The translations under genes were made by a program, and so were the position numbers. Below, in pieces: positions 15,201 through 30,200 of a stretch of 64,000 nucleotides of DNA. Position 1 is the first letter of the stretch. The number at the start of each line of letters is the position of its first letter. Location: assembly GCA_964007475.1 (NCBI GenBank), contig OZ023273.1:105026485-105090484 (forward strand), read 5' to 3'. This DNA is from Hybos culiciformis (Eukaryota; Arthropoda; Insecta; Diptera; Hybotidae). The notes under the pieces are model-generated. The model saw only the letters and a program-made list of their open reading frames with translations, had not been told where the DNA came from and ran no database searches.

Positions 15201-18200
15201 TTCTGTGCACATTATAATATCAAGAATCCAAATATTTAGTTGTGTCAATATTAGAAGATTTATAGCCTTGGGGCGTGCAAAAACTATAAAACTAATTAAG
15301 TTTTATACTAAGAATATATTTTTTTAATTATTAATACTTAATCAATAAAAGATTCTCACTAGATGTGAAATATTCTTAGTTTTAATCTTCTGAAAGCTTT
15401 TTTTTTATTTGCGTGTATAAATTGATTATATAATAATAATAAATCTTATAGAATTGATTTTAAAGATGATGATTTGAAGTATAGGGAAAGCGATCTTTAC
15501 GTCAGTGCTGTTTTTTAAAAATGGTTCTTAATGATTTTTTACATAGCTATGGCAATTTTAACGCAAAGATTTTTTTTTGAGGATTTCCCAATCATTTTTA
15601 TCAACAGTTTTTAAATTTGACCTTCATTATGAAATGGATTTTTTTTAATTATATTTATACTACTTGTAACTTGTATTATAAAATAAAATATTAAGTTTCA
15701 ATATTTTTGTAACAAATTTAATTTTTTTTTTCCAAAAAAGAAAATATATGTGTATATATTTTTTTCTAAGAACATAAACGTTAAATAATTATTATAAATT
15801 TAACAAAAGAGAGTAAAAATTGTTTTAATATATTTAAAAAAATTTTTTTTGTTAAAACCACAAAAAAAGATATAAATAAACAAACAAAAACAAAAAATAA
15901 ACTAAAACTAAGTTTAATAGTAGTAGAGGTATTAAAAATGAAATAAAAACTAGCAAAAAAAAATAAAATAATTCATTCAGATTTTTATTTTTTAAATTTA
16001 TTTTTAGAAACAAAATAAATCAGATTTAACACTTAAAAAAAATAAATAAATAAACCAATCATTTGAATAATAAAAAAAAAGCGAAAAAAAAAAAAAATTG
16101 TAATATTTATCGGATAAAATCGTATTGAAATAAACATAAAATCTTGGTAAGTTTTTTTTAACGTTTTTAGAATACATTATCAGAGAAGACAAGCCAGCAA
16201 TGAATTTTTCTCTACAAAAAAAAAAATATATATCTATTCATTCGTAAACTAAAATTTAACTATTTTTTCGCACAAAAAATTTCCGATTAATTTTTTTCAA
16301 CAAAATTCTTTTTCTTTTCTTCTTTAACCGTGCGATTTACATTTTCTTACGATAAAAATATTAAGACAATGTTGAGGCGAAAAATTTAATATCAATAAAA
16401 AATTATTTTTATTTACAGAATATTTTTATCTTTTAAAAGAATCAAATTTATGATATTGTGGACATTGTGGTAAAAAAATAAAGAAATAAATTATTGAATA
16501 TGTCAAACCACTATATCTGTATATTTATACAGAGACAACTAAAGTTCGTAAGCTTGGATAAGTTTATGAAAATAAAAAAATTAAATGCATTTAGAATAGA
16601 ATATTATAAAAATTCCAGGAACTAAAGTTGAAAAAATTATGAGTTCAAAATTTCCGGACGAAAGGCAATATATAAGTACATATATACCTCGGTTTTACGT
16701 TTTAAAGAAATTTTCTAAAGAACAAAATAATATAGATTTTTTTTAGCGGCTTTGATCCTGGATCGAAAATTTCCACCAATATTTAAAAGTAACAAAATAT
16801 TTCGGATAAGTTATAAAGATAACTTTACTGATTATGTGAAAAATGTTCTATTGCAATTTCCGCATAATTTTAACGAAACTTAAAATTAAATAATTTTTTT
16901 TTTTGATTATATACAAAATTTTCATAAAACAGAAATTTTTCCGTAAGTAGGTAATTATTATTTTTGTAAAAAACATTAATTAATCATTAATATTTTCGAC
17001 ACGTTTCAGTATACTTATACAGTTTCTAAATTTTATTATATCATACCGGGTATCATACAAATAGATATAATGTATAATACTATGTATACTTAATGTACAT
17101 GATCGTAACAAAAAAAAAAGTTTGTCTTACTAAAGCTTGTTCTTTAACAAATTAAACTATGTATATTAAAAAATCTTTTAATATACTAATGATGACGAAA
17201 ATTTTATGATAATAATTAATAATTTTTTATTGATTATTAAAAATCAGATTTAAAGGATTTATACCTTGTTCGCACTTCAATATTTTTCCGGTATTACGAT
17301 TTTTCCGGAAACTTTGTGGATATTATCATACAAAAATTTTTTCCGGATATTTTAATTTCCAGTTCTTTTTTCCACTTAGCTAGTTCCTTTTAGCTACTTT
17401 TTGCTAGTTTTGGTACGGTTGGCACCGTTTATTTTGTGTCAAAATGTCAAAAAAATGAAAAAAAAGAAAAAAAAGTGAAATTTAATTTTAAAATTTTAAA
17501 TTTTTATATAGTAACAGAAAGTTGTTTGCTTTTTTTATTTATGTTTTTTCTAGAATTGTCAAATTTTTTCCACTTCTCAAGTGCGAACGGTAGTTTCAGA
17601 AAGTGGAAATTTCCACTTATTTATCCGGATAAATGTTGAAGTGCGAACAAGGTATTATGAATACATTTTATGTTTATTACCTGTTTTTTATTTTTTTATT
17701 TAATTTAGTATAATAAATACTTATTTGATGACCAAATGTTTTAAATTTAAACACACAAATTCATTACGTTCTTATAATATTTATGACTACACATAGTGGT
17801 TATATTAGGCTTCAAAATCAAAACTTTGGTTACATTGAATTTTGTGACATTTAAAGTTAAATTTTTAAGCTTTAAGATTATTCACGTAAATAAATGATAA
17901 AATTAAAATATCAAATTTCAACAAAATTAATAACTTCCCTTTTTTCAAATATTTAATAATAATACTAGATTCATACGACGAAGTAATAATTTATTAGTGT
18001 TTTTTATAAATTATTAATTTTTATTTATGACAGATTTTTTTCTCAAAATCATTAAAAAAAATTTGAAATTTATAAATATTAAAGTATGATTTCTTTTTAA
18101 TTACAGTCAAATTAAAAATTATTATGATAATAGTTTTGAATGAATAATTTGCAGAACAAAATGTTAATTTATTAAACTTTAGGGGTGCAAAATTTTTTTG

Positions 18201-21200
18201 ATTAACGATTTGTAGAGATGCCTTGAAAAATTGCAAAATTTTAAATTTATGATTAACTATACTAAAGTTTTTATGTATAAATTCAATAAAAAGTACTAAG
18301 GAAATGATAAAATGTGTAAACGCTTAGTAATCTTAATGTGCTATTCATAATGTTCTTTCTCATTTTCGTCTCTGTTAGAAACAATTAGTAGTAGTTTATA
18401 ATTTTAAATCTTTAACACGATTAACACAAATAATATTTCTAGACAAATAAAGCATAATACTGAACAATTTCAATCAATTTGATAGAAATTTTCTTTTAGA
18501 TTTACTAAATATTAAATTTATGTTAGTTGGTTTCAAAAATTGTTATACAATCAGGGTTGTCAATTGTAATTTGTTAATAAATATTTTTTTAAAAAATAAA
18601 AAATCTTAAAAGTTTAAATAGATTTTCGATTTCAATGCAAAAAAGGCCTAATTCGTCTTTAATTCAAAAACTTGCTCAACAGCTAATTGTTCAATTTTAA
18701 AAGAAATTAGAAGAACTAATTGACTTGATTTATTTTTTTTAAGATTTTAAATTTTAGAAAAACTCCTATCTCGTATTTTAATCATTATGATTTACATATA
18801 TTTTCCAAAAATTATACATTCTTTTTGTTTCAAAGTAAATATATTATCAATGAATAAAAATAAAAATTTCTTAGTAGTAAAGATATTCTAAGTCTAGGAC
18901 TCTAAAACAAAAAAGTGTAAAACAATTGTAAATATAATATCGAAATAAAAAGAATTATTATTATATATTATACATTCTTTATAAGTTTTTGGTATACAGT
19001 ATTATACATATGAAAAAAGTAATTTTCGTTTTATTATCTGAGAAAGTTTTGAAAGTTTTAATTTGTTAATAAAATTTTGTATGCCACAACTGTTAAAAGT
19101 AGTTTATAAAAAAAAAAAAACTATTTTACTATTTAAACATTATATTCAATATCATTAACAGAATATATTCTGGTAAACATTTACCGCAAACAAGATTACA
19201 ATGACTGATGTAATTTCAGATGACAAATTTTATATATTTTTCTATTTATTTACTAAATTAATAAGTGGGTAGGTATTTAGGTATTTACTATATATTTATT
19301 TGTAATTAAGGAAGAACTTAATAATATAAATTAAAAATTAAATATATTTTTAAAGTAAGACCGTCTAAGTGCACTCTTCAAAGTGAATGGGCCGAAAAAT
19401 TTAATTATATTAATTAATTGCTATCTTCAAGATAAAAAAGTTAAGATTACTTATAAGACTTTAAGTATTTAGTTATGTACTTAGTAAGTACTTCAAATTA
19501 ATAATATTGTATTTTATTTTAAAATGCTTAACTAGTACTTGTTAATAAAGAGACACTATATAACTAACTTAGGTAGAAACCTAATTAATATTGTAATGTA
19601 TCAAAGCAATAAATTTATGTGAATTATTTTGCTGAGCTTGCCAGTTTTAGACTGACTCAAAAGTTAATTTATTTAATAGTTATGCAGTGTAAAATGCAAA
19701 ATTTTAACGTATATATTTGTTTTTAATGTAAATCAGAACAAAGCAATGGGTCAATAACATTATACGTAAAATTAGTAAACAATCAGTTTGTTTTTTATGT
19801 TTTATTATTTTGAAAATTTAATTTTTTGTTAATACACATATAGGTACTTTTATGAAAATTGAAAATAATAAAAAATTAATAGGAAATTACATAACTTGTA
19901 TTTAAAATAAAAATATAACAATAAAAAAAATGTTTTTAATAGTTTTCAGTTTTCATTGCTAATAATGTTATTTTTATATTTAAATCATGCGTGAAGTTGT
20001 TTTTTTTTTTTTTTTTTTTTACAGAAATGCACATTTACTGAACTTGAGAATTTTCGCTTAATTGTGTTGCTAAATTAATAAATTTAATTTCGTAATAGAC
20101 TTTTAGATTTTTATAGATTTTTGAAAAGACTTCATTTTACTTTATATACCTATATGTACATATATAGAATGTTTTAAAATAACGAAAACGCAAAAAAAAT
20201 CATTCCACAAACTTAATGTTGAAAACTTTCTTACACCATAATTTTATTTTTCTTTTGAATGAACCCTGACAGAAATGCTTTTTTGAATTCTTTTTCGACC
20301 AATATATTTTTTTTGCAGAAACAATAATTCTGTTTCAACAACATTGTTTTTTTTTTTTTTAATTATGTTAATTCCTGACACCATATAAGTTGATTTCGAC
20401 AACCATTAAATTTCGGTTGCTCGATATTTCTGTTGCGGCAATAGATCTCTTCTCTCAGTGCAGTCCATTGACGATTATTGTCGAAAAAAAATTATTGAAA
20501 CTTCTAAAATACATTCGGAATATAGAATTTCGACATACAGAATTTAAAATACACAATTCCGACCCCAACCCTGTTGATTTAATATAACTAACTATACACT
20601 ATAGCAGCGGTCGGCAAACTATGACCCGTGGGTCACGGGGTGACCCAAAGCATCATTTCATGTTACCCGCTTCGAAATTTTGAAGTAGTTCCCAAATCAA
20701 TGAATATAGTTTTTCCTTACAGCAATTGCATATAAAAATTTTTTGTTTACAACAATTGCATATAAAATAGAAAGTTTTCCCAGCAATTGTTTTTGTAAGC
20801 CTTAGACAATAAATAAATTAACTATTTGATTTAACTATTTTTTTTTAAATTGCTTTCACATAAACCACTGACCCACAATAAGTTTAAAAAAATCTTATCT
20901 TCGGCGAATTTTACCCACGACCAAAAAAGTTTGCCGACCGCTGCACTATAGTCTAGTTCTAGTATATGAATTTTTCTATCAAATTTTACAGTGATTTTGC
21001 AATCAACTTAGAATTCTCTTAAGCAAATTTTCTACCTAATTTACCATGAAATGTATGATTGTATGAAACTAATTTTTTAAATCATAATTGTTTACTAACT
21101 GTTGAAGTAATTATGAGATAATGCTAAAATATATTTTTTTTTAGAAATTTTTTATGAAACAAATAATTTGGTGTTAATAGTAATTATTTATTTTTAGTTA

Positions 21201-24200
21201 TATAATTTTATTTTATGAACTAAATATTTCGACAAAAAAAAAAACTGGTGACGCAGAGTTGTATAAATAAATTTTGTGTAAATTAAAATAGAATCTTTTA
21301 AAAAAGTATTCAGCTGATCTAAATATCTAAAAGATTTTTATTGGAAATGTCTGGATAATTGTTTATTGTTGTACCTAATTCTATTTATATTATTTCCAAG
21401 ATAATTCTATGACGATATTGAGTTAAAAAAAAAGAATAAAATACCAAAATTACAGTCACATTAACCATCAAATGTTTATAATAATTGTATTTGTATCGAA
21501 ATGGTCGATGTTACGTTGAGAAGCACTTAGTTCTGGAATATTTTATAGAAATCTCAAATTTCATTTTTATAACATTTTTGTGTGGAACATTTGTCAGTTA
21601 CGATTGTTTCTGCCCTATTATATATTTTCATTTGAACTCTTAAATTCTTAGATTTCAATTGATTTAATATGAGTTAAATTTTCTTCAAGATATTTGAACG
21701 GAAATAACTCAACTAATTACTTTTCTACACATTACAGTGAATTTTTTAATTAATATTAAAAAATTTTTGTTAAATTTATTGATAAATTTATCAAATGTCA
21801 TTCAAATAATCAATTAATAATAATTTTCATGCTGATTTCAATTTGTAAAATAATTATAAAAAATAAAATAAAATTAATTTTAATAAAATAATTTTTTCTA
21901 AATGATTGGAAGTCTTATCTATGTTATTCAATTGGGAATTTTAGAACTAAATAACATAATAAATTAAATATAGTGCATTATGACCGTTTATGGAAAGGTG
22001 TAAAATAATAATAATAATTTATTAATCATAGTTTATTTTATTTTTTATACTTAACAATCTAAAAGCACATCCTTGATCTACATTCTAAATATTTTGTAGA
22101 ATATTTATAAACATTTAGAGAAAATTTATTTTAATGTTTTTATTTAATTTGCATTTTGAAACAATATAATGAATAGTTTTTCAGAGCTTAAAACTGTTTA
22201 ATAGTCTAATTCAACAAAATAGAATGAAAAACAATTTTTTCCAGTATATCTTTAAAAAGGTCATAAAAAACTAATCCTGCAATGCCATTATAAAATCAAT
22301 AGAACACAGAATGAACTTCTTATAATATTCGAAATTCAATCTATAAGAAATTAAGCATGCACACTATTATTGTACATAGGTATTCAAATTGCTCAATGTG
22401 TTGAAGTTTCAAATTTTATTTCAATAAATCGATTTTTCCATAAACTTATACGTCTATTTGACAATCTCAAATTGCACATAAATTAGGTACAATATTATAT
22501 TTCGCACAAAAAGTTGAAAAAAAGAAAATAAAAGTTAGAGTTATAAAAATTCTAAATTCTATTAATGGGACAAAATTTAATACTTTTTAATTTCTATATT
22601 TTTGTATCTTTTTTCAATGAAAATTTATTATAATTTTTTTTTCTAGATAAATATTATGTTGTTCACTGTCAAGGTTTACATACAGTTACGACAATCAATA
22701 TCTTATGCAAACTGTCTGTATACCTAATTTACATAATAGATTTTTATCAAAAGTTGTATATTAAGGTATATTTTAAGTTTTATGAATGAGTTTTTTTTTA
22801 TTTTTTTTTATTATTATTTACACTTACACAAATTAATAAATAATATAGAGTTCCGGAAAATTTATTTGAATATTTCCTAAAGCAATATTATTATTATTAT
22901 TTTTTTCGCAATTCATATGAAAAACCATTTTATTAAATGCTAGAAGGCAAATAAGGGGGTTAAAAAAAAAAAACGAATATTGGTCTTGAAAATATTTTAA
23001 TTAAATTATTCAAAATTAATGCTATATAGTTATTTTTTTAATAATCATAATTTCGTAAATTTTAGGGGTTGAATTGATATTTTATTTTCGTACAACTATA
23101 TGCGCTGTAAGGATATGATTTTGAAATTTCTAAACTATAAATTAAAAAATGACTGAGACTATATAAATTTTTAAAGAACTAAAAATAAATATACGTGTAT
23201 TTTATATGAAAGCTGTTATTTTTGCAGATTTTAATTATATGCCCATATCAAGTTGTCATTTTAGTCCAATGTCAATAATTTATCAATTTTTTTTTAAGAG
23301 TCTGAAGTGTGTGTTTATATTGTGAATTTTTATGAGAAAACCCTTTATACTTACTCATTGATCTTCTGTGTACAAATAAGTACAAGTTAAATAATATGTT
23401 TTCTTACCTGTAATTAGAAAATAAAAATTTATTAGAATTATTTATTTAGTTGTTTGTAAAAATTAAAAGTATAAGTACTCAAGAACATTTAAACAAATTG
23501 TGTACTATATTGTACATGTTTAAAACAAATCATTTGCACACATTTATATCTTATGCGCTATAAAAGCCTTATATTTCAAATTTTGTCAAACACGCATTTT
23601 ATGCATCGATATAATTTAATGTATGTATTTCATTCAAAACACTTGTATCGTTATAGTTTAACATTTTTTATTATATTTATTGATTTGCTTTATTTAAAAA
23701 GTGTAAAATACGCAATTTTCTAAATATGAAAAATTTTTTTGTAGAATAACATTTTTGTATGTCGGTATAATAATAAATAATATTCTGTAAATTTTTTTTT
23801 ATGCTTTTTTTGTGACTTTAAAAAAAATTCACGTATAACATTTGCTGATATTTATATTTATTTATTATGTATATGTTTATTTATATTTGCAGGCCAATCC
23901 ATCAAAAACAATTTAAGAACATAAAATCGCTAAATCAGTCAATTTGATTATTAGAATAACAACTTATAAACCACCAAAATAATGGTGTTCTAGTCATTCT
24001 AGCTCTTGCTCTTACTAACGAATGAAATTTCACAAATTAAAATATTATAAAAAAAAAAATTAAATTTTTTCGTCATTATTAAAATGTAATCGATTAAAAA
24101 TATTTTGTGGACAATGAACAATCGTGAAAAAACGTAATTATATGACTGAGACTATATAAATATTTTTTTTTTATCTATCAATATGAATTATTTTGTTTAT

Positions 24201-27200
24201 TTTTAGAAAATATTTTTGATATTATTTTATTGCATCTAATTTTATTGAATGAGATAACATTCTCTAAATGATAATTATATATTATAATAATAATTAAAAA
24301 GAATTTTAAACAATTTTATGTTTATTTCTGACACTATCACGATTAAAAAATGTATTAAGTGAATGGATGTTTTTAACAATTTATTACCGCGGTATTGATG
24401 TTCTATCTGATGGATAGAATTTGGTTCCCTTAATTCTATAGAATTTTTTCAAGAAAATAGTTAAACTAAAACTGAGCAAAAATTGTGCAATGATAATATA
24501 ATTTATATGTTTTTTTTTTACATTTTTTTGTACGCATGTTTTACAATTTATTTAAAAATTACAAAAATTATGATTTCACTACAATTTTTAAGTTATTTAG
24601 TTGTTTATTCATTAAAAAAATCAGATAAATACTATGCATAAATAAATTATTTATATTACTGTCACAAAAAAATTCGTTACACAACAATATAGTCACACTC
24701 AGAAGTATTCAAACTTAATTAGGAATTTTCAAGAGAAACTTCTTAAGATAATAACGAAACAATTCTACACTATATATAATTGATTGTAAAGTATTTTCAT
24801 TTATTGTATCAAAAAGTTTTATTGAACAAAAAATGTTTACTAAAATACATATATAAGTAAATATTGAAAAATAACGAGAATGTTTTTTTTTTTTTGTTAA
24901 AATTCAAACTATTTGATTCAAATATTTTTTATTAAACATTGTAATGTGTATACAACATACATAAATATTGAACGGGACGTTACTATTTATTGATTAACAA
25001 TACGATAATAATCTTAATATATTTATTTATTATCAATCAATAAAATCAATAAAATGTGTTAATTTAGTATAATTCGAGTCAATTCGTTCAGATTTGTTAT
25101 TTAAATTATTGAAGTTTTATTAATTTAAAAATTTCAATAAAGTAAGTAGTATATTATGATTATGATGATAATTGATCAATATATCAATTGTTTTAGTATT
25201 TATGATCCACTAACGTGACATAAAAAAAGTATTTGACAATTATAGGAGCAATTATAGTTGAAATATTTTATAGGTATAAAATAATTGACAATAGTTCACG
25301 TAATATAATAAGTTTAGCTAATTAATGACACTTGCCAATTTATTTCGATTCGACCACGATATCAGAATCAAAAAATTTCATTCACATTAAGATTTTGATA
25401 TTTAAATTGATCGGAAGGAATTTTTATTAGCTTGGAGATTTAACTGGCGATGCAGCTTCTAAAAAAACATTAATATTTTAAAAATTGTTGTTCTCAATAT
25501 GCTTATCGTTAAGGTATAGTTTTAAATTTTGTAATTGCTTTCGCTACAATTTTATTTTACAACTCCGGTACTATTTTTTTTATCTATTTTTATTATCAAA
25601 GAATACATATTAAATTATTCATAAATAATAGTTAAACTGAATTATTAAAATTTTTAATGAATTATTAAATTTTTTAATTAATTTTTTTATCTTTTAATTT
25701 TCAGAAACAATTATTATAAAATAGAAAAATGAGTAAATCAAATGAAGCCGGCGCCAGGAAGCTTTCGTTTCTAGGATTCAGAGTAAGTAATTTCTAAAAT
25801 TATGAATTTTTGAATATAAATTTTTATATAAATTATATAATTTAAGCTGAATTAAACTGAAATTGAATTCCAAGTTTGAATATTTATGGTGCAATTTTTT
25901 TCTGAACATAAACGTCATTATATAGGGAGTGAAGTTAATTTTTGGAAATAAAAACATAAGTAAAGTTTCCAAGCAAGAAATATATTCAATACTATCTTCA
26001 TTTTTGTCTTTTTTTATACACGGATATGTATTAAGTTGAAACAAAATTGAAACGTCTTGTCAAAATAAAAAAATCATTATGATACCTACAACCTACTTTA
26101 AAAGCATATGTACAAGTACACATATTATTATGCACAATATACATTGGTTGTTTATTTAAAATACACATTTCAGTATATCTTCTGTAGATATAATATTGAT
26201 GGTATATTATGTATTAATCTCTTTCCATTCATAATGGACTAAATACAAAATTTCTCTTTTTATAATAAGTTCAAGAGATTATAATTATAGAAAGTAGATT
26301 CTTACTTCTACTATAATTTTTTATTTTTCCTCTTAAAGCATAATCCAGAAGTATTTAATATTTTCATATTGTCTTCTATTCAATAACGATATATGTAAGT
26401 TTGATATTTTATTTCCGCAAAAGTTTTCCCAAGTACCCACAATAAATTATGCTTTGTAGTCTTAAAAAAATAAGTTTTATTAACTAAATTTTGAACTCTT
26501 AAAAATCGACGTTATCATATTTGACAAGAGAATTTTACTATTTTCATTAAGAAATATTAAGTCATAATAGTATTTTTAAGATATCATACCCGTATATTTG
26601 TATCATAGTCGAACTAATCACAAAAAAAAGTACCTTAACTACCATGGAATAGTATTATTCCTATTAAATTTTAGAAGGGATTTATGCATTAAGGAATTAC
26701 ATACTTTCAAAAAAAAAAATCTTTTTTAATTCAAATAAGTTCTAAGTTGAGTTATTTCTATTTTCAATGGTAGCATCGAAATACGCATTACACTATGCTT
26801 TAAACTTTTATTAATTTATTAATACCTTGAGGCAAAAATATATGTATATATTATATTATTAATATTCATTTAGCTATATTTATTTGTAGTGCACACAATT
26901 TACTATAGTGTACACCATTTAACCTTGACCGTAGAATCAGAACGTATTTGCTAATGTTTATGTTTTTATCGATTTTTTTAATTTTTATTGATTGGGGTTT
27001 ACATTAAAATGTTTTGAAATGCCATGCAATATAAAAGGACTAGAGTACTTGAATACATAGTTTACGCTGAGTTAATTCGTTGAAAGCAATATGTATTGGA
27101 TAAGCAATATCAACATTCCTCCTATATATATACATATACGTTTTTATTGATCTTTATTAATTTTTTCTTTGACGAATAGACAAAATGCAATTCAGTTATT

Positions 27201-30200
27201 AATACTAGATTTTCATAAGGTGTCACTAATTTCGTTTAAACCTTTTTATTCCAAATTGATGGTATATTTCGAAAAAGGTTGAAATTTTTTTAGACGAGTA
27301 ATATAAAAACTTTTATTTTCTACTGAGAATTCAATTATTATTTATATCGTATTGCATGGAATTTTAGTATCAATTTGTATACCCTGTATATCCTTTTTTA
27401 TTGCATGATATTATACTATATGCAATAAACTTTATTGATTTATTTTATCGTAGACCTTCACCTTCATATAAAACTAATTGATTAAGCTGTAAGTATGTAG
27501 ACAATATTTATGGTAACATAATTTTTATGACAATAATATCCTTAAAAACATTTTGTTATAATTTCAATGAAAGAAATATGCATAATATTTTTATTTATAC
27601 GTGAATTCAGTAGAAAAACGTGATATTTATTGAAGTAAAATAAAATTAAAAACATTTTATAACTATTTTTAGATATATATGTATTATGAAGTATAAATGT
27701 ATAATGCTTACACAAAAATGAATGAAAGGATTTTTTTTTATGTAATTCACGTTGCTTATCTGTACTTATGAAAATACTCAAAGAAGCTCATGTCCTTTCA
27801 TTTTTCTTTGTCATTATTTAATTTCATTCTGATAAGATCGGTTAATATTAAAAGTAAACGTAGAAAATTTTAAAATAAAAAATTAATAAAAATAATAAAT
27901 TTTATTTATCAAAACAATCATATCTAAATATTTAACAAAAATATTGATATTTATAATTAATTCAATTCTGAATGCAAATATTGATTTCTATAATGATTGT
28001 TCGCCGCGTTTTATCATTGTTACGAAAAATCAGTAATAATGTTATAAGAATTCGAATAAGTGTGACAGAAATTAATTTTATTAATTTATTAATCGCCATA
28101 AATATTAATTTAATAAATAAGTTCAAATGTTTATTTAAATCGAAAATATATACATACGGTGTGACTCATATGCATTAATTGTTATTATTTTGTTGTTGTT
28201 CTTGTAATTATTATTACATATGCTATTATTGATTAAAAAAAAATTTGGAGAATTCATAAGTTTTAAATGAAAAGTTATATATAATCCAAAAATTGTAATA
28301 ACAGTTGTGGGAAAAATTTGAGACATAGAGCAGATATATATATATGTTTTTAGCTCGGTTTCCATTAAAAATTACTGGGGGCTGAAAATAAAAAACATTA
28401 AGGTCCGATTGTGACGAATTTCAATGAAAATTAGTTTCTTATTATATTGTTATAACAATATATTATATATTGTTGTGAGCTTCAAATTTTAATTAATGGG
28501 TTTCATATGAAATATATGAAATTATAAATTTTGTAATTGTATACAAAAACTTGAGCTACATTTTTAAAATATAAATAAGTTAATAAAACTTTTTCATAAT
28601 TTGTTATTGTTTTTCAATTATATGATTACGAATATTCAAAAAGGTACTTAATAGACCGAAAACACTAAATTTCTATTCATCGAGCATATAACTGCAGGTG
28701 TAGCTTATAAAACATATTTAAATTAAAAAAATTGATTTTCTTGAAATTGTTGTTTTTTTATTTTATTCGTGTAAATAAAACAGACATTTTTTTTTTATAA
28801 ATTAATTTAAAAAAAACTTAAATACTTATTTGAAGACTGATTGATATATGAAATTTTTTTCAATTATTTATTGTTATTATGTAATATTTTACAGAGAAAT
28901 TAGAAATACAATAAATTATATTTTGATTATTTTTTTTTCACAAAATAGCAATAAATTCTAGCATGTTTTTAAGATATTTTCTATAATTAAAAAAAAAAGG
29001 AACGACGACGCTACGTAAGCTTCGAAATAATTTGCCAATAGTTGTATCAAAATTTTCACAATAAATTCCTAAATAATTTATTTAAATCGATTTTTATTTT
29101 TGAAAGAACGACAAACTAAACGACCTATTACAGGACGGTTATTAATTTATGTCAAGAAATTTATATTTTGTTTGACTGACTAAAATATATATTTTAAGTA
29201 CGATTAAAATTAGTCATGGAAGAACTTTTATAACTAAACTAACTATTACCAATAAGTATACATTATATTGGCAAAAGATGTGCACTTAAAAATTTAATAT
29301 AGAAGGGGCATTGACTTTTATATCAATAATATTCAAAAAAGTGTGGAATTCATGTGATTTATTAATTTATTTAATTTTAATTGTTCTAACAGCGAAATTG
29401 AATTCTTTAAAAAAAATATATTTATTTACGTACGTAGAATTGTACATTTATCTACATATATAGAGTACAAATAAATTAAATTCAAACCGAATATACAAAC
29501 GTATGTTTTTTATACATAAGCTTGTTCTTTAAATACCCCTGCCAAGTTTTTCAAAACTATATTTAGGATTAACAGTACGGACTAGAATATAATAAAAATG
29601 TACCAAAAAGTAGTTAAAACTGTATCTTAATATAACATTATAAGTTATAAATAAATGTGTAATAAATATTGCAATTTTTATTCCCAATTTCCTTTTCTAG
29701 TTAGTTTATTTAAATACTTTATAGCAAAATAAGTACTATTACAAAATAAGACTGATTCTGTACAGATTTAAAAATACGGCATAAGATGGCGACACTTAAG
29801 ATCGCCGAGAAACTTTATCGCGAGCTTAATTGCTCGCCGAACAAAATTATGAAACAAAATCATTTAATCTCGCCGCGGCAATTTAAAATTATTTCAATAT
29901 ATTTTATCTCGCAACCAAAAATAAATTCTGGGCGATAATTGATCGCAAATACTTTAATGTTATATTGTTTAATGTGCTGGACGGTGGACGGTCTGTCTAA
30001 TTTCTAATACATTAGCTATTTTGTTCACTTTGATTTAGCTAAAAGTTGAAATTCTACTATAACGATCACCAGAGTCATGAAATCGCCAAGTTTTATATTT
30101 AAAAACTTTTTTAAAATGTTTTAATATTTAAATATATTCCAACGTTCATGTGTACATATTTTAAATAGATGTCATTTTAGGAACAAAAAAAAAGTTTACT

